Source of the DNA: Salinivirga cyanobacteriivorans
Lineage (GTDB): Bacteria; Bacteroidota; Bacteroidia; Bacteroidales; Salinivirgaceae
DNA: 64,000 bases
Direction: 5' to 3'
Assembly: GCF_001443605.1 (NCBI RefSeq)
Contig: NZ_CP013118.1
Location: forward strand, 2,599,501 to 2,663,500
The number at the start of each line of letters is the position of its first letter. The stretch's first letter is position 1. The position numbers were made by a program, and so were the translations under genes. The notes beneath the pieces were generated by a model. It worked only from the letters and a program-made list of their open reading frames with translations. It searched no databases and was not told the DNA's origin. Positions 16,311-24,436 of this stretch are shown piece by piece.

Positions 16311-16658
16311 ATGAAGGAAGAAACACAACGACAAAAAAAGATTAATCGTCAGCTGCAACGCGATCTTGGTGAAATGCTTCAGCAAGACGGATCGGCTATT
16401 CATTCCGGTGTAATGTTTACCGTTACACAGGTTCGGGTTACTGCCGATTTAAGTATAGCCCGCGTATATTTGAGCCTTTTTCCGGCTGATGACCCTGAAG
16501 CTATTGTGGCAAAAGTAAACGATGCTGCCGGTGAATTGCGCTATAATTTAGGCAAAAGGGTAAGGCACCAACTGAGAAAAGTGCCTGAGCTACATTTTTA
16601 CCTGGACGATTCGCTCGATTATATTGAAAAAATTGAGGATAAACTCAACGAAGACTAA
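16311..16658 (+). CDS. rbfA: 30S ribosome-binding factor A
   Basis: RbfA binds the maturing 30S subunit and is needed for 16S rRNA 5' end processing and cold adaptation. The 115-residue protein has the single KH-like domain: RINRQLQRDLGEMLQ at the N-terminus, then VTQVRVTADLSIARVYLSLF and the C-terminal KVPELHFYLDDSLDYIEKIE signature. It is followed after three bases by the permease gene, an rbfA-permease order often found in Bacteroidota. A strong ribosome-binding site supports the start. Confidence 0.93.
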   Translation: MKEETQRQKKINRQLQRDLGEMLQQDGSAIHSGVMFTVTQVRVTADLSIARVYLSLFPADDPEAIVAKVNDAAGELRYNLGKRVRHQLRKVPELHFYLDDSLDYIEKIEDKLNED

Positions 16659-16661
16659 AAA

Positions 16662-17873
16662 ATGCGCTTCCCACTTTTTATAGCTACCCGTTACCTTGTC
16701 TCACGTAAAAAACAGAATGCCATTAACATAATTTCTGGTATCTCTGTAACAGGCGTATTGGTGGGAACTTTTGCGCTAATTCTTGTGCTGTCTATTTTTA
16801 ATGGTTTCGATCAGGTGGTGCGCAGCCTTTTCAGCTCTTTCGATCCTGAGTTGAAAATTTTACCTGCTTCAGGCAAACGTTTCGAGGCCGATGGTGCCAC
16901 ACTCAAAATGATTGAGAAAACCGATGGCGTAGCTGTTTATGCAAAGGTGATAGAGGAAAACGTTTTGCTCAAATATAACGAGAAAACTCATCCGGCGCGT
17001 ATTAAGGCTGTCGACAACCATTACATGAATGTTACGGGGCTCGATACAATGATTAACCGCATGGCTCCGGAGCAACCAAAAAACGGACAGTTTTGTATCG
17101 TAGGCCAGGGGTTGAGTTATTTTTTGGGGGTAAACCTGAATTTTGCACGGTCGATTCGAATATTTGCCCCAAACCGTGAGTCATCTTTAAATGTTACTGC
17201 ACGTAATGCCTTTCGACAAAATTATATCATCCCGTCTGCCATTTTCTCTATCAGACAGGAGATTGACGAAAAATACGTGATTGTACCCCTGGAATTTGCT
17301 TCCGAACTTTTTCAGACCGGCAATGAGATATCTGCTATCGAATTAAAAACCCATCCCCACACAGATATTGATGAGGTGAAAGCTGATTTGCAGGAAAGGC
17401 TCGGCCCAGATTTCGTGGTAAAAAACCGCTATGAACAGCATGAGTTTTTCTACAAGGTTATGAAATCAGAAAAGTGGGCCATATTCCTTATTCTGTCGTT
17501 TATACTCGTTATAGCATCATTTAATATTCTTGGATCACTTACCATGCTCATTATCGATAAAAAACACGATATGTTTATATTGCAGAGCATGGGGGCAGAT
17601 AATAAGCTCATACGGAAAATTTTTATTGCAGAAGGATTCATGATCACTTTTGTGGGAGCAATTACCGGGTTGTTGCTCGGTTTTATTATTGCATGGTTAC
17701 AACAAACTTATTCACTCATTAAAATAAGCACACAGGGCACACTTATCATTGATGCTTACCCGGTAGACATTCAGGCTATAGATTTCGTTTGGGTACTGGT
17801 AGTTGTGGCACTCATCGGTTTTATTGCTTCGTACATTCCGGTAAGGCTGCTTACACGCCGTATTTTGAAATAA
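16662..17873 (+). CDS. FtsX/LolC-like ABC transporter permease
   Basis: This 403-residue inner-membrane protein has the MacB/LolE topology. One N-terminal membrane helix (about 22-48, after ISGISVTGVLVG) is followed by a large periplasmic domain (about 50-265) and three C-terminal helices in the FtsX domain (about 270-400). The N-terminal FIATRYLVSRKKQNAINIISGIS closely matches LolC/LolE-type subunits that extract lipoproteins from the inner membrane. No LolD ATPase gene is adjacent, so it must pair with one encoded elsewhere. It is co-transcribed with rbfA. Confidence 0.85.
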   Translation: MRFPLFIATRYLVSRKKQNAINIISGISVTGVLVGTFALILVLSIFNGFDQVVRSLFSSFDPELKILPASGKRFEADGATLKMIEKTDGVAVYAKVIEENVLLKYNEKTHPARIKAVDNHYMNVTGLDTMINRMAPEQPKNGQFCIVGQGLSYFLGVNLNFARSIRIFAPNRESSLNVTARNAFRQNYIIPSAIFSIRQEIDEKYVIVPLEFASELFQTGNEISAIELKTHPHTDIDEVKADLQERLGPDFVVKNRYEQHEFFYKVMKSEKWAIFLILSFILVIASFNILGSLTMLIIDKKHDMFILQSMGADNKLIRKIFIAEGFMITFVGAITGLLLGFIIAWLQQTYSLIKISTQGTLIIDAYPVDIQAIDFVWVLVVVALIGFIASYIPVRLLTRRILK

Positions 17874-18025
17874 TTATTTTTTATCACAATTTTAAAGGTT
17901 CCCCAGGTTTTTAAGATGTTCTGTTTTCGCTTTTAACATAACACTCCGACGTTCATGCATGAAAAAGACTTTAATTGGAATGCTTTAATTAAAAGTGCTA
18001 CTAATTAAGGGAAGTTTTCACGAGG

Positions 18026-18046
18026 GCACGAGCTACAAGCTCGCGC
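18026..18046. repeat. REP palindrome, copy 1 (next to RAYT 3' end)
   Basis: CGAGCT-ACA-AGCTCG (18029-18043) is a perfect 6-bp inverted repeat with a 3-base loop, extended by outer GC bases. It lies 10 bases beyond the stop of the RAYT gene. The same phrase recurs at 21401, and degenerate forms at 55761 and 57454. Confidence 0.75.
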
Positions 18047-18055
18047 AATTCATGT

Positions 18056-18619
18056 TTAAAAATACAACCGCACATCTATTTTATCTATTTCAATTGCTCC
18101 TTCCAAACCTGCATAATTTGACGCACTGCTGTATTTCCAATGTTCAGGTTTAATAACAAACCCGGCATCAACCGGATTATTGTGGACATATTCAATTTTT
18201 TGATCTATCACTTTTTTACTCCACAACTCAATAGGTTTATTGTGTTGTTGCCAAAATTGACTGTTCTTAACATTAGTGTTTTTTTTGCCTGCTCGGTGCA
18301 TCAACCACAATAACCATTCTTTTCGGCTTTCTTGCGGATTTTTTTGAATTTGGGTTTGTAATTGTTTTGAAGTAAATGTTTTTATTTCCTTCAAAAGATT
18401 GCCTGGATTTTTGTTTTTGTCTTTAAAAATCAAGTGGACATGGCTTGGCAGAATGCAATATGCAAATAAAAGTAAGCCCTTTGCCTTTCTGCAATACTCA
18501 AGACTTTTCGCCATTGTACTAAAGTAGTTTTGCCGAATAAAAACATCAAGCCAATACACGGTTGCAAAACTGACAAAATAAATACCTTCAGGGTTGTAAA
18601 ATCTGTATTTCCGACTCAT
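18056..18619 (-). CDS. REP-associated tyrosine transposase (RAYT, Y1 HUH family)
   Basis: RAYTs are single-domain Y1 transposases that cut REP palindromes in single-stranded DNA and are thought to spread them. The 187-residue protein has the HUH pair at His60/His62 in LPSHVHLIF. The catalytic tyrosine is probably Tyr144 in IEYVHNNPVDAGF, a signature of the RAYT group. The C-terminus WKYSSASNYAG is also typical. REP palindromes flank it at 18026 and 21401. An IS21-family element inserted 28 bases upstream of the ATG has separated it from its original upstream region and probably its promoter. Confidence 0.9.
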   Translation of the reverse strand: MSRKYRFYNPEGIYFVSFATVYWLDVFIRQNYFSTMAKSLEYCRKAKGLLLFAYCILPSHVHLIFKDKNKNPGNLLKEIKTFTSKQLQTQIQKNPQESRKEWLLWLMHRAGKKNTNVKNSQFWQQHNKPIELWSKKVIDQKIEYVHNNPVDAGFVIKPEHWKYSSASNYAGLEGAIEIDKIDVRLYF

Positions 18620-18665
18620 ACTGTAAATATAGTAAATCTATGCCTGATGGATATTTCGGACTAAG

Positions 18666-18859
18666 CTGACCCCGCCTCTGGGAGTCGAAATTCAGTGTTT
18701 TTAGTAATGAAAAAAACATGACATTCCGGCGGATGCTGACCCCTTATTTTATAAGTTGCTTTTGTTATCGTGTTTTTTTTCGCGCCGAAAATTTTCGATT
18801 TCGGAGCAAACTGACCCCTGTGGACAGGGCAATTTCAAATTTCGAAGCAAACTGACCCC
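18666..18859 (+). repeat. Four CTGACCCC boxes at the IS21 left end
   Basis: CTGACCCC occurs at 18666-18673, 18736-18743, 18811-18818 and 18852-18859, several preceded by TTTCGGA- or TTCGAA-type sequence resembling the terminal repeat. The right end carries related inverted copies around 21245-21275. IS21 elements are known to have such multiple terminal transposase-binding repeats. Confidence 0.7.
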
Positions 18860-18916
18860 CTTTTTTCTTGCAGCTTGAGTTATTTAGTGGCCTAGAAACC
18901 ACTAAAACAGATAGGG

Positions 18917-20467
18917 ATGGCAGGAAAAATTAAGCGTATGAGCCAAATTAAACAATTACTACGCCTGTATAAACAGGGCAAAAGAAAAAAAGCCATTGCC
19001 AGGATCCTGGTTATGAGCAAAAACACAGTTAAAAGCTATTTGTACAAAATAGAAGGTGGAAAATTCGATGTTGACGAGCTCTTAAAAATGGACGATCCAC
19101 AGCTTGAAGCTACATTGTTTTCGGGCAATCCTTCTTACAAAGATGAACGTTATGAACACTTAAAAAGCAAGTTGGATTATTACACCTCAGAACTAGACAA
19201 AACAGGCGTTACGCGTGGTTTGCTGTGGCGTGAGTACCAACAAACCACCAATAATACATATAGCTACACACAGTTCTGCCACCACCTGAACCAACACAAC
19301 AAAAGCCGCAGGCCAAGCTTAAAACTTTACCATAATGCCGGGGAAAAACTTTTTGTCGATTTTGCCGGAAAGACACTTTCTTATGTTGACAAAGAAACAG
19401 GCCAGGTCATCGAATGCCAGGTTTTTGTGGCCTGTTTGCCCTATTCTGATTATGCTTTTGCCATGGCCGTTCCCAGTCAAAAAATGGAAGATTTTATTTA
19501 CGCAATGGTTTGTTGTTTGAAGTTTTTTGGGGGCGCTCCAAAGACGATCGTTACCGACAACTTAAAGTCGGCCATCACCAAAGCCAATAACTATGAACCT
19601 ACCGTAAACCAAGCCATGGAGGACTTGGCTTGGCATTACGAGACGACCGTAACACCTACACGGCCAGCTAAACCTAAAGATAAAGCATTGGTCGAAAACC
19701 AGGTCAAATTGATATACAGCCGTGTATACGCCCCGTTGCGGAATGAAACCTTTTTCGACCTTGCTTCGCTGAACAAGGCTATAATGAGGCAGGTTAAATT
19801 GCACAACCAGACCCGGATGCAACAAAAGAATTATTGTCGTGAAGAAAAGTTCCTTGCAGATGAAAAAACAAAACTCGCAGCATTGCCGGAAGAAGACTTT
19901 CAAATCAAATATTACAAAACATTAAAAGTCAATCCCAATAACCATGTGTACATCGGTTCAGACAAACACTACTATAGTGTACCTTACATGTATATCGGGC
20001 AAAAGGTCACAATAATTTACACACGGTCATTGGTAAAAATATATAACGATAAAGGGGAAAAAATAGCTGTCCATACAAGAGATTTACGAGAAGGCAGGTA
20101 TACAACCGACAGCGATCATTTATGCTCACAGCACCAACACTATATTAGCCGAAGCCCCGAATATTATCTTGAAAAAGCACGGCGGCTGAGTTCAACACTT
20201 TATCGTTTAATCGACCTTACCTTTAAACAAGATAGGTACCCCGAACATCTTTATAAAACGTGTGACGGCCTTTTGAGCCTATACCGTAAAACAGATCCCG
20301 GGTTGTTTCACCATGCTTGCGAAACGGCTATTTCGTTCGAGAAATATTCTTATATGTTTATCAAAAACATCATTGAAAAGAACCCCCATCAATACGATAT
20401 AAAAAAGGAAATATCCAAACCGCTCCCCAAGCATGATAACACACGGGGTGCAAACTATTATCAATAA
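18917..20467 (+). CDS. istA: IS21-family transposase IstA (complete)
   Basis: The full-length 516-residue protein starts with a helix-turn-helix (about residues 8-45, KKAIARILVMSKNTVKSYL). The integrase core has its first Asp in LFVDFAGKTLSYVD near residue 143, the second in TIVTDNLKSA near residue 214, and the Glu in KALVENQVKLIYSRVY near residue 255. The C-terminal region (about 330-516) is the barrel and tail seen in IstA. It is followed after 17 bases by istB. It is clearly of a different subtype from the partial istA at the window start. Confidence 0.93.
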   Translation: MAGKIKRMSQIKQLLRLYKQGKRKKAIARILVMSKNTVKSYLYKIEGGKFDVDELLKMDDPQLEATLFSGNPSYKDERYEHLKSKLDYYTSELDKTGVTRGLLWREYQQTTNNTYSYTQFCHHLNQHNKSRRPSLKLYHNAGEKLFVDFAGKTLSYVDKETGQVIECQVFVACLPYSDYAFAMAVPSQKMEDFIYAMVCCLKFFGGAPKTIVTDNLKSAITKANNYEPTVNQAMEDLAWHYETTVTPTRPAKPKDKALVENQVKLIYSRVYAPLRNETFFDLASLNKAIMRQVKLHNQTRMQQKNYCREEKFLADEKTKLAALPEEDFQIKYYKTLKVNPNNHVYIGSDKHYYSVPYMYIGQKVTIIYTRSLVKIYNDKGEKIAVHTRDLREGRYTTDSDHLCSQHQHYISRSPEYYLEKARRLSSTLYRLIDLTFKQDRYPEHLYKTCDGLLSLYRKTDPGLFHHACETAISFEKYSYMFIKNIIEKNPHQYDIKKEISKPLPKHDNTRGANYYQ

Positions 20468-20484
20468 ACCGAAAAATAAAAATT

Positions 20485-21204
20485 ATGGAAGAAATTAAAT
20501 CTAAATTTACGCAACTGCGACTACACGGCATGCAGCAGACATGGCAGGCCATGACGGAAACCCGCAAACACCATGACCTCTCGCTGAGCGAAGGTCTTGA
20601 GATGCTTTTGCAAGGGGAAGAGCAGTACAGAACGAACAACCGCTTTGAAAGGTTGCGAAAAAATGCAAAATTTCGTTACAGGGCATCAATCGAAGAACTT
20701 ACTTATGATAGTGCTCGTGGTCTCAATAAAAGTCAAATTACGAACCTTGCCACTGGCGAATATATAGAAAAAGGGGAGTCTGTTTTAGTGACCGGTGCTA
20801 CCGGTTGCGGGAAAAGCTTTTTGGCTTCTGCCCTTGGTCATCATGCATGTAATCAAGGCTACAAGGTGGCATATTTTAACCTGCAGAAACTGTTGATCAA
20901 GACGAAAATGGCAAGAGCCGAAGGCACTATTAACAAATTTTTCGATCAGCTTTCTAAAGCACATTTACTCATTCTTGACGACTTTGGATTGACCCATTTG
21001 GTCGCTCAACAACAAATGGACTTCATGGAAATAATTGAAGATCGACATGCTCGTCATGCCACTATAATAGCCAGTCAACTGCCTGTTGCAGGCTGGTATG
21101 ACATTATTGGAGAAGCAACCATTGCCGATGCTATTTTAGATCGGTTAGTCCACACATCACATCGTTTAGAATTAAAAGGAGAAAGTCTGAGAAAAAAACT
21201 GTAA
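20485..21204 (+). CDS. istB: IS21-family helper ATPase IstB (complete)
   Basis: This 239-residue AAA+ ATPase has Walker A GATGCGKSFLA near residues 105-115 and Walker B LLILDDFGL near residue 165. An SRH-like region (ATIIASQLP) and the terminal LDRLVHTSHRLELKGESLRK, typical of IstB, follow. It delivers IstA to target DNA. It is downstream of istA on the same transcript, and the right terminal repeat follows within 90 bases. Confidence 0.94.
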   Translation: MEEIKSKFTQLRLHGMQQTWQAMTETRKHHDLSLSEGLEMLLQGEEQYRTNNRFERLRKNAKFRYRASIEELTYDSARGLNKSQITNLATGEYIEKGESVLVTGATGCGKSFLASALGHHACNQGYKVAYFNLQKLLIKTKMARAEGTINKFFDQLSKAHLLILDDFGLTHLVAQQQMDFMEIIEDRHARHATIIASQLPVAGWYDIIGEATIADAILDRLVHTSHRLELKGESLRKKL

Positions 21205-21360
21205 ATTTGTCATAAAATCTGTTCTTTGACCTAATGCTGCAAGGGGGGTCAATATGACCGAAATGGGGGGGCAGTATCACCGAAATATCCACCTGATGTT
21301 GAGTCAATATCCTAATGCTTTAATAAAACTTATTTAAGAATACTGCATGATTTAAAAGAC

Positions 21361-21415
21361 GCACGAGCTACAAACAATATCGACTGGTTTGTATGAGGCA
21401 CGAGCTACAAGCTCG
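21361..21415. repeat. REP palindromes, copies 2a and 2b
   Basis: A half copy GCACGAGCTAC (21361) leads into a 7-bp inverted repeat TACAAAC/GTTTGTA (21369-21375, 21387-21393). A perfect CGAGCT-ACA-AGCTCG (21401-21415) follows. Before the IS21 insertion these sat about 100 bases upstream of the RAYT gene, which completes the flanking arrangement of a REP/RAYT locus. The last copy abuts the GspF remnant. Confidence 0.7.
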
Positions 21416-21418
21416 CGC

Positions 21419-21799
21419 CAGCGGGGGGTACCACTTTCTAATGCGTTGGAGTTGGTGAAAAACATGATACATTTTTACCCATTGGAAAAAGCTTTACCCA
21501 AAATACAAGCTAGTATAGAGCAGGGTGAACACCTGCATAAAAGCATGCAAAATTTCTCTTTTTTTGACTCGCGTATGGTTTATCTGGTAAAAGTAGCCGA
21601 AGAGATAAACCAATTGGACCAAATATTTGACCGCCTCCAACAGCAATACTATGAAGATGTAGAACACCGAATTAAAATACTCAATAACCTACTAGAGCCC
21701 TTACTCATTATTATAGTAGGGCTCATTGTAGGTTTTATTTTGGTGGCTATGTATTTGCCGTTGTTTCAGTTGGGGGGGTGGGTTTATATAAATCAATAA
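21419..21799 (+). pseudogene. GspF/PilC-type secretion protein, C-terminal fragment
   Basis: About 125 residues match the second T2SSF domain of the inner-membrane platform protein of type II secretion or type IV pilus systems. GVPLSNALELV opens the domain, and the fragment ends with a long hydrophobic helix (LLIIIVGLIVGFILVAMYLPLF), which is the normal end of the family. The N-terminal half is missing. An open frame can start at 21389, but its first residues are translated from the REP palindrome, so it has no natural start. No other secretion gene is nearby. The break coincides exactly with the REP copy. Confidence 0.8.
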
Positions 21800-21812
21800 A
21801 AATTAGATTCCA

Positions 21813-22343
21813 TTATGGGACAGCATATTCCATAAATGCATGATATTCTTTAATTGGAAATTTTGTTATCGGATCAATCTTCAATATCATTATATAAGAG
21901 GAGTTTAAACTATTAAACATTTCACATTTTACATATATGAATTCTTTATACAGTATAGCATTATTAACAAATAGTTCAAAGGGAGTATTTTTTTTAAAAT
22001 TAAATATTCGACTATTTTTATCCAATTCTATTTCAAGGGCATTAACATCACGCATAGTTTGGTCTACGCTATCAAGATAAGCACTATCAGGAATAGGATA
22101 TAATAAATAGTTTAAATCTTCATCACAAATCTTAGCATCAAATGCTTTTGTGTATTCCCCTGTTGAAAATCCTGTATATATAATACCAGAATCAACAACT
22201 TTAGAATATTTCGTAGTTACTCTATTACAAAAATAATCTAGCGCAACCTGCTCGAAAGAATAACTTTGAGTCCAACAATTACCTTCAAACATTATTAATA
22301 TAAATAGTATAATATAACTTAATTTATTTACCTTCTTTTTCAT
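21813..22343 (-). CDS. Exported protein of unknown function, candidate immunity protein 2
   Basis: This 176-residue protein has an N-terminal signal segment (KLSYIILFILIMFEGNCW, about residues 7-24) and then a hydrophilic domain with no family I recognise. Its start is 15 bases after the stop of the metzincin-type RHS tip, and it is the last gene of the run. By position it could be the cognate immunity protein, which would then act in the periplasm or at the membrane. That role is inference from gene order only. Confidence 0.6.
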   Translation of the reverse strand: MKKKVNKLSYIILFILIMFEGNCWTQSYSFEQVALDYFCNRVTTKYSKVVDSGIIYTGFSTGEYTKAFDAKICDEDLNYLLYPIPDSAYLDSVDQTMRDVNALEIELDKNSRIFNFKKNTPFELFVNNAILYKEFIYVKCEMFNSLNSSYIMILKIDPITKFPIKEYHAFMEYAVP

Positions 22344-22358
22344 GCTAACCTATTTTAT

Positions 22359-23186
22359 TTAATGAAATCCACCACCATAAAAATACGTATCTTTTTCATA
22401 TTCAACATCCTTTTTCAACCTTACATTTCCACTTTCAAAATTTTCAGGTTTATTCTCATCATTTTTAACTTGTTTTTTATTGAGTTTTGCCTCCGACATA
22501 TCTAATTTTTCTTTACCCTTCATCACACTACTTCTTTTCAAAATAGAACTAACATTTCCAGCTGTAATATTGTCTCCAATACCTTGTTTATTCATTAATC
22601 CAAGCTTTTGAGTATCATTAATTCCCAAAAAATGACCAATTTCATGAGCAATTGTTTTAATACTATTTGCAACTTTTTTCCCTAATAACATAATAGTCCC
22701 AGCAGTAGCTGCTGGAACTGTAACTTTGTTTCCATCATCATCGCTTCTTTTTCGACTTTCAAGTTTTGAATAATTATTAGGCACAACAGAAACAAAATTA
22801 TCTACAGGGGACGCGGTTTTATCACCAACAACTACATTGAAATTAACTGTATAAGAAATCGTATTTTTACCATTTTTCACATCATATGTATAACGACCAC
22901 TTGCTGAATTCCAAGCTTCTGCTGCTTTTTTCACACTCTCAACATTAGGGTGATTCATTGTTAAAATATTTGCACTTATCGTGATTGTTGGATTTTGTTT
23001 ATTATGATCAATAGTTATATCCCAATCTTCACCATTTTTATCTTGATATTTTAATGGATTACCTCCAACATAATTGTATGGAGACCAACTTAAATACTTT
23101 TTTGCTTTTGGATCAATCGTTGTAAAACGCCCAATTGCAGGATCATAAAACCTGGCTCCATAATCGTACCAGTTCAAAAAAAACAA
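22359..23186 (-). CDS. Orphan RHS tip with metzincin-like metalloprotease domain
   Basis: The N-terminus is the RHS repeat-associated core signature ([20 protein letters not shown], residues 7-26). About 140 residues of linker follow, then a zinc-protease motif [11 protein letters not shown] (His181, Glu182, His185, Asp191), which fits HExxHxxGxxD, and a possible Met-turn in GLMNKQG. It is a polymorphic-toxin C-terminal module without the large RHS shell. The only available start is TTG at 23186, directly preceded by an in-frame TAA, so independent translation is doubtful. It may be a stored or remnant tip that needs recombination with a full RHS gene. It lies five bases after the previous small gene. 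Confidence 0.7.
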   Translation of the reverse strand: MFFLNWYDYGARFYDPAIGRFTTIDPKAKKYLSWSPYNYVGGNPLKYQDKNGEDWDITIDHNKQNPTITISANILTMNHPNVESVKKAAEAWNSASGRYTYDVKNGKNTISYTVNFNVVVGDKTASPVDNFVSVVPNNYSKLESRKRSDDDGNKVTVPAATAGTIMLLGKKVANSIKTIAHEIGHFLGINDTQKLGLMNKQGIGDNITAGNVSSILKRSSVMKGKEKLDMSEAKLNKKQVKNDENKPENFESGNVRLKKDVEYEKDTYFYGGGFH

Positions 23187-23191
23187 TTATT

Positions 23192-23629
23192 CTATTCCAA
23201 CATATTATACTCTTTTTTAATGAAATGATTTGATGGCCCTGGAGTAGAAAACCCAAAGTAATATTTCTCTTTTTTCTTATTTAAGTTCGTAATTCTTGCA
23301 ATTAAATATCTATAAGTAAGCCATCCTGCGTCGATTTTAGATGTATACATATAAGTCTTACTTTTCTCGAAATATTTAACCGTCATCATCAATTCTTTAT
23401 TTGGATCTAACGATTCAATCAAGTTTTTATCCTCTTTACTTAACTGAAACTCTCCAATTACATAATCTAAATCAACCTGAATGCTATCGGACCATTTTAC
23501 GGAAACATTTAATGATTCAAGACCCGGTAATTTCCCATCCACAAAAATGACGCAGTTAATATGATCTTTCTGTGCAAACAGAATTACAAAATTTACAAGA
23601 AAGAAAAAACTAATAAAAAGTCGTTTCAT
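23192..23629 (-). CDS. Exported protein of unknown function, candidate immunity protein 1
   Basis: This 145-residue protein has a clear signal peptide (MKRLFISFFFLVNFVILFAQ, cleavage after Ala or Gln near 19-20). The mature part is about 125 residues, rich in beta-prone segments and Lys/Tyr near the C-terminus. No family was recognised. It begins five bases after the JAB-type RHS tip and ends five bases before the metzincin-type tip, so it alternates with the toxins as an immunity gene would. Its function is inferred from position only. Confidence 0.6.
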   Translation of the reverse strand: MKRLFISFFFLVNFVILFAQKDHINCVIFVDGKLPGLESLNVSVKWSDSIQVDLDYVIGEFQLSKEDKNLIESLDPNKELMMTVKYFEKSKTYMYTSKIDAGWLTYRYLIARITNLNKKKEKYYFGFSTPGPSNHFIKKEYNMLE

Positions 23630-23634
23630 ATGTA

Positions 23635-24429
23635 TTATTTTAATATTCTTTCAATTGAACTTCTACGTAAAGCACCTAACTTACTTGAATTTCTATTATA
23701 AAAAACAGCACCTTGGGTCCTTGGAATATCCTTTCCATATTGATCAGTCTTTGGATTACCAAAAGGCCCAACAATAATATTAAGTTTAAAGTTATTAAAT
23801 ACACCGGGGTCATCAGGCCCTGGCTTTGATGCTGTCCACCCTGTATTTGCAGTTACTCCGGTTGGATGAGAATGGATACTTGTATTATTATTACCTTCAA
23901 CACTTGGCATTGTGGCTGAAGCAACTCCACCATCAGATTTTTCACCTGTTTCACCTCTTGTAACTTCTCCTTCTGGAGTAACAACAGACGTTTCTTCAGC
24001 AAAGCCACCGTTACTATTTGTCCTGTCCAAAACATTTAAAGATTCAGTCAATTCTGTTTTAGTAGTGGTAACATCTATATTTACTGTCGACTGATCGGTT
24101 GCTTTACCATTCCTATTATTAGACTTGATGGTTCTAATACTTGATCCTTCAGTTACCAAATGTACTTTATCATCATTAATTCCATCATTACCAATAACTT
24201 TCCCATTACTTTTCACATAATCTCCTTCAATTGGTCTATAGCTACTATTACCTCCCAACCAGTAAATCTCAGCCATCATGCATCCGTCGGGGTCAATAAG
24301 TCGGATGGGGTTATTTGCTACGTAATTGTACCCAGTTAGTCCATAATAACTTTCTGCCATTGGGTCAACACTTGACCACCTACCTATCGCCGCATCGTAG
24401 AACCGCGCCCCGTAATCGTACAACCCCAT
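23635..24429 (-). CDS. Orphan RHS tip with JAB/MPN-like metalloprotease domain
   Basis: Residues 4-45 carry the RHS core end ([20 protein letters not shown] ... [11 protein letters not shown]). The C-terminal domain has a JAMM-like motif: SIHSHPTG (His186, His188), then SKPGPDD (Ser201, Asp206/207), with upstream Glu146/147 as a possible third element. JAB domains are known toxin or processing modules at RHS and other polymorphic-toxin tips. An ATG at 24429 exists but lies only seven bases after the cyclophilin stop, with no visible ribosome site. The large RHS body is absent. Confidence 0.72.
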   Translation of the reverse strand: MGLYDYGARFYDAAIGRWSSVDPMAESYYGLTGYNYVANNPIRLIDPDGCMMAEIYWLGGNSSYRPIEGDYVKSNGKVIGNDGINDDKVHLVTEGSSIRTIKSNNRNGKATDQSTVNIDVTTTKTELTESLNVLDRTNSNGGFAEETSVVTPEGEVTRGETGEKSDGGVASATMPSVEGNNNTSIHSHPTGVTANTGWTASKPGPDDPGVFNNFKLNIIVGPFGNPKTDQYGKDIPRTQGAVFYNRNSSKLGALRRSSIERILK

Positions 24430-24436
24430 AATAAGT

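Larger units (their letters stand above)
18648..21291 (+). mobile_element. Complete IS21-family insertion sequence with CCTGA target duplication
   Basis: The element is 2644 bp. Its ends TGGATATTTCGG (18648-18659) and CCGAAATATCCA (21280-21291) are perfect 12-bp inverted repeats. The 5-bp direct repeat CCTGA flanks it at 18643-18647 and 21292-21296. It encodes istA and istB. The target is the upstream region of the RAYT gene, between the two REP copies. Both proteins and both ends look intact. Confidence 0.92.
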
